Source of the DNA: an uncultured Succinivibrio sp.
Lineage (GTDB): Bacteria; Pseudomonadota; Gammaproteobacteria; Enterobacterales; Succinivibrionaceae
Reading direction: 5' to 3'
Assembly: GCA_900754255.1 (NCBI GenBank)
Contig: CAAECI010000012.1
Span: 1-9,556, forward strand
Length of the DNA stretch: 9,556 nt
The stretch's first letter is position 1. Every line of letters starts with the position of its first letter. Positions 7,145-9,556 of this stretch are shown piece after piece. The position numbers and the translations under genes were made by a program. The notes beneath the pieces are model-generated. The model searched no databases. It was given only the letters and a program-made list of their open reading frames with translations, and was not told the DNA's origin.

Positions 7145-7660
7145 CTAACCTCCGCGTTTTGTTTTACCGCAATCGCCGTTGCCCAGGCTGAAGACCGTGG
7201 GAGCAAATTCGGAGAGCACCTTGCGGTAAACATCCTGTTTAAAACTTACCACCTGACGCACGGGATACCAGTACGTGACCCATCGCCAGCCGTCGAATTC
7301 CGGGTGTCCCCGGCGGTCGAATTCGATATGCTTTTGTTTATCTTTTAGGATCAAAAGTAAAAACCATTTTTGCTTTTGACCTATGCATAACGGTTTCTCG
7401 TCCCAGCGCACCAGACGCTTGGGAATTTTGTAACGAAGCCATGTTTTCGAGGTGCGAAGTAACTTCACCTCATCGCGGCGCAGCCCCAGCTCCTCGAAAA
7501 GCTCTCGATACATAGCATCCACAGGATGCTCTCCGGGATCTATTCCGCCCTGCGGAAATTGCCATGAGTTTTGACGTATGCGTCGCGCCCATAACAACTG
7601 TCCGCGGTGATTGCAGATCACAATACCGACATTCGACCTGTAACCGTCTTTATCAATCAC
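7145..7660 (-). CDS. rppH: RNA 5'-pyrophosphohydrolase (Nudix)
   Basis: RppH removes pyrophosphate from the 5' triphosphate end of mRNAs, opening them to 5'-end-dependent decay by RNase E. The protein has 171 residues (E. coli about 176). The Nudix box runs from Gly38 to Leu60: GGIDPGE, then REL and FEELGL, with catalytic Glu53, Glu56 and Glu57. The family segments WLRYKIPKRLVRW, GQKQKWFLL and FDGWRWVTYWYPV are all present. The start is GTG at 7658-7660, which gives the conserved (M)IDKDGYR N-terminus. The bases before it are a T run with no Shine-Dalgarno sequence, so initiation may be weak or regulated. It is the first gene of the - strand operon and is divergent from mutH. Confidence 0.96.
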   Translation of the reverse strand: MIDKDGYRSNVGIVICNHRGQLLWARRIRQNSWQFPQGGIDPGEHPVDAMYRELFEELGLRRDEVKLLRTSKTWLRYKIPKRLVRWDEKPLCIGQKQKWFLLLILKDKQKHIEFDRRGHPEFDGWRWVTYWYPVRQVVSFKQDVYRKVLSEFAPTVFSLGNGDCGKTKRGG

Positions 7661-7681
7661 AAAAAATATCTATAAAATGTG

Positions 7682-7710
7682 TTAAAACCGTGCCTTAAGA
7701 CACGTATATT
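7682..7710 (+). promoter_or_regulatory. Candidate mutH promoter
   Basis: TTAAAA (7682-7687) and TATATT (7705-7710) are separated by 17 nt and match the sigma-70 consensus at 4/6 and 5/6 positions. This would place the start of transcription near 7717, with a leader of about 77 nt before mutH. The region is AT-rich, so chance matches are possible. Confidence 0.4.
7689..7704. repeat. 16-bp near-palindrome in the rppH/mutH divergent region
   Basis: CGTGCCTTAAGACACG is a palindrome with a single mismatched pair (7693/7700). It lies 29 nt upstream of the rppH GTG. In - strand RNA it can fold as a 6-bp hairpin with a UUAA loop, one pair being G-U. On the + strand it fills the spacer of a candidate mutH promoter. 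It could be an operator for a dimeric regulator or a leader hairpin; the sequence alone cannot decide between them. Confidence 0.5.
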
Positions 7711-7714
7711 CCTT

Positions 7715-7723
7715 ATTATCTCA
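7715..7723 (-). promoter_or_regulatory. Candidate extended -10 promoter for the rppH operon
   Basis: On the - strand, TGA-GATAAT (7723-7715) is an extended -10 element with a good hexamer. No convincing -35 is seen at the right distance, as is common for extended -10 promoters. Transcription would start near 7708, leaving a leader of about 48 nt that contains the 16-bp near-palindrome. Confidence 0.4.
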
Positions 7724-7793
7724 CAAACTGAGCCGTCATCCCGCCCGGTACTGGTCTCAACAGCATAGATTATTTAGAGCAAAAAAAGTAAAT

Positions 7794-8477
7794 ATGAAAA
7801 GAACTCAGGGCTATCATGCCTTACCTCCGCAAAACATCGAGGAGTTGCAGGAGCGTTTGCACCAAATTGCAGGCTTTACTTTGGCGGAGCTTGCGGGGCA
7901 GGCTAATATTCCTCTGCCTATCTCTCCCTTGCACGGTAAGGGGTTTCAGGGTGAGCTTATCGAGCGTTATCTGGGGGCAAGTGCTCCCGGACTGCCCATA
8001 CCGGATTTTCCTGATCTCAATATTGAGTTAAAGACGGTACCGGTGGATGAGAATTTTCGTCCTCTGGAATCAACCTTCATATGCTCAGCACCGCTTAACG
8101 AGGCTTCGGCCAGAAAGTATGAGGACAGCATTCTTTGCCACAAGATCAGTCGCGTATTGTTCGTCTTTGTAGTCTCTCCGCGCAATTTTTCATATGAAGA
8201 ACGATATGTGGCCGGCTTTCACTTCTGGTCACCAGATTGTGACGAGGAGAGACTCATTCGTGAGGACTTTGAGGAGCTTTATGAAATGGTAGCGACGGGA
8301 CACGTCGATGATATTACCGCCCGTATGGGAACGGTAATTCAGATGCGTCCCAAGGCAACCGACGGTAAGGCATTGACCGATTGTCCAGGACCTGACGGTA
8401 CCTTAATTAAGGTAAGGCCGCGCGGCTTTTATATGCGTAGAGCCTTTATGGAAGAGCTGTTGAAAAAGATCAGGTAG
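7794..8477 (+). CDS. mutH: DNA mismatch repair endonuclease MutH
   Basis: MutH nicks the unmethylated strand at hemimethylated GATC sites when activated by MutS and MutL, giving strand direction to mismatch repair. The protein has 227 residues (E. coli 229). The catalytic residues are Glu57 (IERYLGASA), Asp71 (PDFPDLN) and Glu78/Lys80 (IELKTVPV), equivalent to E. coli Glu56, Asp70, Glu77 and Lys79. The C-terminal ITARMGTVIQMRPKA and RGFYMRRAF segments, which take part in DNA recognition, are also present. The gene is found only in Dam-methylating gammaproteobacteria, so the organism very probably methylates GATC. It is divergent from rppH, as neighbours in E. coli are. The ATG lacks a strong Shine-Dalgarno sequence; only GAG appears, about 15 nt upstream. 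Confidence 0.96.
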   Translation: MKRTQGYHALPPQNIEELQERLHQIAGFTLAELAGQANIPLPISPLHGKGFQGELIERYLGASAPGLPIPDFPDLNIELKTVPVDENFRPLESTFICSAPLNEASARKYEDSILCHKISRVLFVFVVSPRNFSYEERYVAGFHFWSPDCDEERLIREDFEELYEMVATGHVDDITARMGTVIQMRPKATDGKALTDCPGPDGTLIKVRPRGFYMRRAFMEELLKKIR

Positions 8478-8533
8478 TTTCCAAGTTAAAACAAGACATT
8501 GAGAAATTTTCTCTTGGAAAAGGATCTTTTTTT
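8478..8533 (+). terminator. Probable mutH terminator with nested inverted repeats
   Basis: Directly after the mutH stop codon, TTTCCAAG (8478-8485) pairs with CTTGGAAA (8513-8520). Inside the loop, GAGAA (8501-8505) pairs with TTCTC (8509-8513), and AAAAG/CTTTT (8518-8530) forms a further small stem ending in seven T residues (8527-8533). These stems overlap, so only some can form together. The arrangement resembles an inefficient or regulated intrinsic terminator. Confidence 0.55.
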
Positions 8534-8570
8534 AGTTTTTATTGAGGCCTAATGTGTGAAGAAACTAACT

Positions 8571-8632
8571 AGTTTTTATTCATATACGCTTTGGCGAAAA
8601 ATTGGCGAAATTTTTCGCTAAAAATAAAAACT
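8571..8632. repeat. Large interrupted palindrome with TTGGCGAAA direct repeat
   Basis: Two nested perfect 10-bp inverted repeats make one long fold. AGTTTTTATT (8571-8580) pairs with AATAAAAACT (8623-8632), and GCGAAAAATT (8594-8603) pairs with AATTTTTCGC (8609-8618). The inner stem extends outward to 14 pairs (8590-8603/8609-8622, one G-T), with loop GGCGA. A 9-nt bulge (8581-8589) sits on one side only. The sequence TTGGCGAAA also occurs twice in direct order, at 8591 and 8602, 11 bp apart. No T run follows on either strand, so it is not an ordinary terminator. Confidence 0.8.
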
Positions 8633-8699
8633 TATACAAACAAATGGTTAGCTTATATTTTTAATGGCAATTATTCGTATTAATCTAAATTTAAATATC

Positions 8700-8892
8700 T
8701 TTAATAACAATTAATTAAATAATTATTTGCTTGTTATCCATTAATAACAGGCTGTAGCGTATTTATAGGTATAAAAACTAATTTAACACTAAAAATACAT
8801 ATTTTAAATTTTCTTACATCATGTACAATACCCCCTCAAGAAAGGCTTTAATATCGCTTTCGTCACTGTTTTACGAAGCAATTGTTATTAAA
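8700..8892. repeat. Dispersed TTAATAACA repeats, including a 13-bp inverted pair
   Basis: TTTAATAACAATT (8700-8712) recurs as its exact complement AATTGTTATTAAA at 8880-8892. The core TTAATAACA is also found at 8741-8749, where it forms a small hairpin with TGTTAT at 8732-8737. The copies bracket the likely promoter region of the E-set gene. In DNA this AT-rich part of the similarity could be chance, though 13 bp is long. Confidence 0.45.
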
Positions 8893-8941
8893 ATCAAGAT
8901 AATACATTGAACATATAAAATTATGCTCACACGGAGAATTT

Positions 8942-9265
8942 ATGAGCGTTTCCAAGAGATTTAAAGAAAAGAAGCTGACCGTATCCTTTTACATGAAAAA
9001 AGAGGCAGCGCAGGGTGCCGAAAAGATTGATCTTTTGTGCGAGCACAACGGTTGGCAGCCGGTGGCAATGAAGCCTCAGCGCAACGGTACCTTCCGCGGA
9101 TCAATAACCGTAAATCTCGGTGAGAAGCCCTCTTATCAGTATCGTTTCAAATATACCATGCCCGACGGCACCGTAAAGTATGACAACGACTGGGATGCAG
9201 AGATGTACACTCCCAATCCCTTCGGCGGTGAGAATTCGGTTTTTTCGGCGGTTAAAAACGCCTAA
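8942..9265 (+). CDS. Small CBM48/E-set (isoamylase early-set-like) protein
   Basis: This 107-residue protein consists of little more than one beta-sandwich domain of the E-set/CBM48 type, the fold that binds glycogen or starch in isoamylase, branching enzyme and the AMPK beta subunit. Typical features are the beta strand LTVSFYMKKEA, NGW (36-38), the strand pair GTFRGSITVNLG / SYQYRFKY and DGTVKYDNDWDAE followed by NPFGGENSV. Similar stand-alone proteins occur in marine and gut gammaproteobacteria such as Vibrio, annotated as isoamylase early set domain proteins without known function. No signal peptide or membrane segment is present, so it should be cytosolic. GGAG (8933-8936), 5 nt before the ATG, fixes the start. 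No glycogen gene is near. A carbohydrate-binding role is inferred from the fold only. No clear terminator follows, so read-through into the tRNA gene is possible. Confidence 0.8.
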   Translation: MSVSKRFKEKKLTVSFYMKKEAAQGAEKIDLLCEHNGWQPVAMKPQRNGTFRGSITVNLGEKPSYQYRFKYTMPDGTVKYDNDWDAEMYTPNPFGGENSVFSAVKNA

Positions 9266-9300
9266 TTGCTGGGCCTGATGAAAAAAAATACTGTTCGGAC

Positions 9301-9336
9301 TTGACATACTCTCGTCACATCAGTATCATGCGTCCC
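9301..9336 (+). promoter_or_regulatory. Strong sigma-70 promoter of the initiator tRNA gene
   Basis: A perfect -35 TTGACA (9301-9306), a 17-nt spacer and TATCAT (9324-9329) lie just upstream of the tRNA. The bases after the -10 are GC-rich (GCGTCCC, 9330-9336), the kind of discriminator associated with stringent control by ppGpp at stable-RNA promoters. Transcription would begin near 9336-9337, about 9 nt before the mature tRNA 5' end. Confidence 0.85.
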
Positions 9337-9345
9337 ATAATTTGT

Positions 9346-9420
<75 letters not shown>

Positions 9421-9429
9421 ATTTTTAAG

Positions 9430-9453
9430 AAGACTGCAGAGGCGGTCTTTTTT
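9430..9453 (+). terminator. Rho-independent terminator after tRNA-fMet
   Basis: AAGACTGC (9430-9437) pairs with GCGGTCTT (9442-9449), giving an 8-bp stem with one G-T pair and an AGAG loop. A T run follows (9448-9453). It begins 10 nt after the tRNA CCA end. The remaining 103 nt of the window show nothing recognisable. Confidence 0.85.
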
Positions 9454-9556
9454 ATTCTCTTCCGTTTACTAACCCTAAGATCTCGTTATTGTTCTTACAC
9501 GATAGTTTCTCAGCAGCTAGTTAATCCCATTTCATCATCTAAAGTAGCTTTTTTGA

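Larger units (their letters stand above)
8534..8941. other. AT-rich non-coding region before the E-set gene
   Basis: No credible gene is seen in about 400 nt. The longest nearby reading frame with an ATG (8821-8910, 29 codons) has no ribosome site. The region is much richer in A and T than the flanking genes. It contains a large interrupted palindrome (8571-8632), repeats of TTAATAACA (8701, 8741 and inverted at 8883), a TACAT-C-ATGTA palindrome (8815-8825) and an imperfect hairpin (8856-8879). It probably holds the promoter and control region of the downstream gene, possibly with an untranslated RNA. Confidence 0.6.

Noticed and set aside
7144..7233. N-terminal extension of PtsP reading upstream to an ATG at 7233.
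   Set aside because: It lies wholly within the rppH coding sequence in another frame, has no ribosome site noted, and the extra residues do not resemble PtsP; the TTG with GGAGG is better.
8552..8572. Tiny ORF (MCEETN) with GAGG four bases upstream, just before the large palindrome, like a leader peptide.
   Set aside because: Six codons with a short ribosome site arise easily by chance, and no regulated gene follows closely.
8690..8760. Replication-origin-like stretch: very AT-rich DNA with TTATCCATT resembling a DnaA box (TTATCCACA).
   Set aside because: Only one box, matching 7 of 9, and no cluster of boxes or neighbouring dnaA/gidA-type genes; AT-richness alone is not evidence of an origin.
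8821..8910. A 29-codon ORF just upstream of the E-set gene.
   Set aside because: No Shine-Dalgarno sequence, low-complexity product, and it overlaps likely promoter elements and an inverted repeat.
8898..8919. GATAAT and TATAAA as -10 boxes for the E-set gene.
   Set aside because: No acceptable -35 at 16-18 nt from either, and such hexamers are expected in this AT-rich stretch; a TACAAT at 8824 is equally uncertain.
9247..9262. GGCG/CGCC hairpin at the end of the E-set gene as a terminator.
   Set aside because: Only four pairs, inside the coding end, and no T run follows on either strand.

Overview
The window looks like chromosomal DNA from a gammaproteobacterium. The evidence is a MutH endonuclease, an SdhE flavinylation factor, an SrmB-type helicase with the characteristic basic tail, and a rppH-ptsP pair next to mutH and thyA, an arrangement known from enterobacteria. 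The AT-rich spacers and a small CBM48/E-set protein would fit the Aeromonadales/Succinivibrionaceae side of the class, but that placement is only a guess. No phage, transposase, integrase or CRISPR array is visible.

Layout. (1) Positions 1-235 hold the tail of an rRNA operon on the + strand: the 3' part of 5S rRNA, tRNA-Thr(GGT) and a strong terminator with a possible overlapping back-up hairpin. (2) Positions 271-7660 hold seven genes on the - strand, packed with gaps of 32 nt or less: rppH, ptsP, thyA, sdhE, srmB, nagA and a HexR/RpiR-type regulator, in transcription order. Several junctions overlap (TAATG, ATGA) or leave 1 nt, so this is most simply one long operon, converging on the rRNA operon. 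The lgt gene, which lies between ptsP and thyA in E. coli, is absent. (3) Positions 7661-7793 are a divergent promoter region with a 16-bp near-palindrome, followed by mutH on the + strand. (4) Positions 8478-8941 are a 464-nt AT-rich non-coding stretch with an elaborate palindrome containing a TTGGCGAAA repeat and scattered TTAATAACA repeats. (5) A 107-codon CBM48/E-set gene follows, then an initiator tRNA gene with a near-consensus promoter and its own terminator.

How the genes fit together. The operon combines RNA handling (RppH 5'-end pyrophosphohydrolase, SrmB helicase), the nitrogen PTS phosphotransferase EI-Ntr (PtsP), dTMP synthesis (ThyA), flavoprotein maturation (SdhE) and amino-sugar catabolism (NagA) with its probable sensor-regulator. 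The PtsP-NagA association is suggestive because the nitrogen PTS is known to adjust amino-sugar synthesis in enterobacteria. The points most worth a second look are a catalytic-pocket His-to-Gln change in NagA, two adjacent U-U mismatches in the T stem of the initiator tRNA, and the structured non-coding region before the E-set gene. I do not see a clearly new multi-gene system; the core genes are familiar families.
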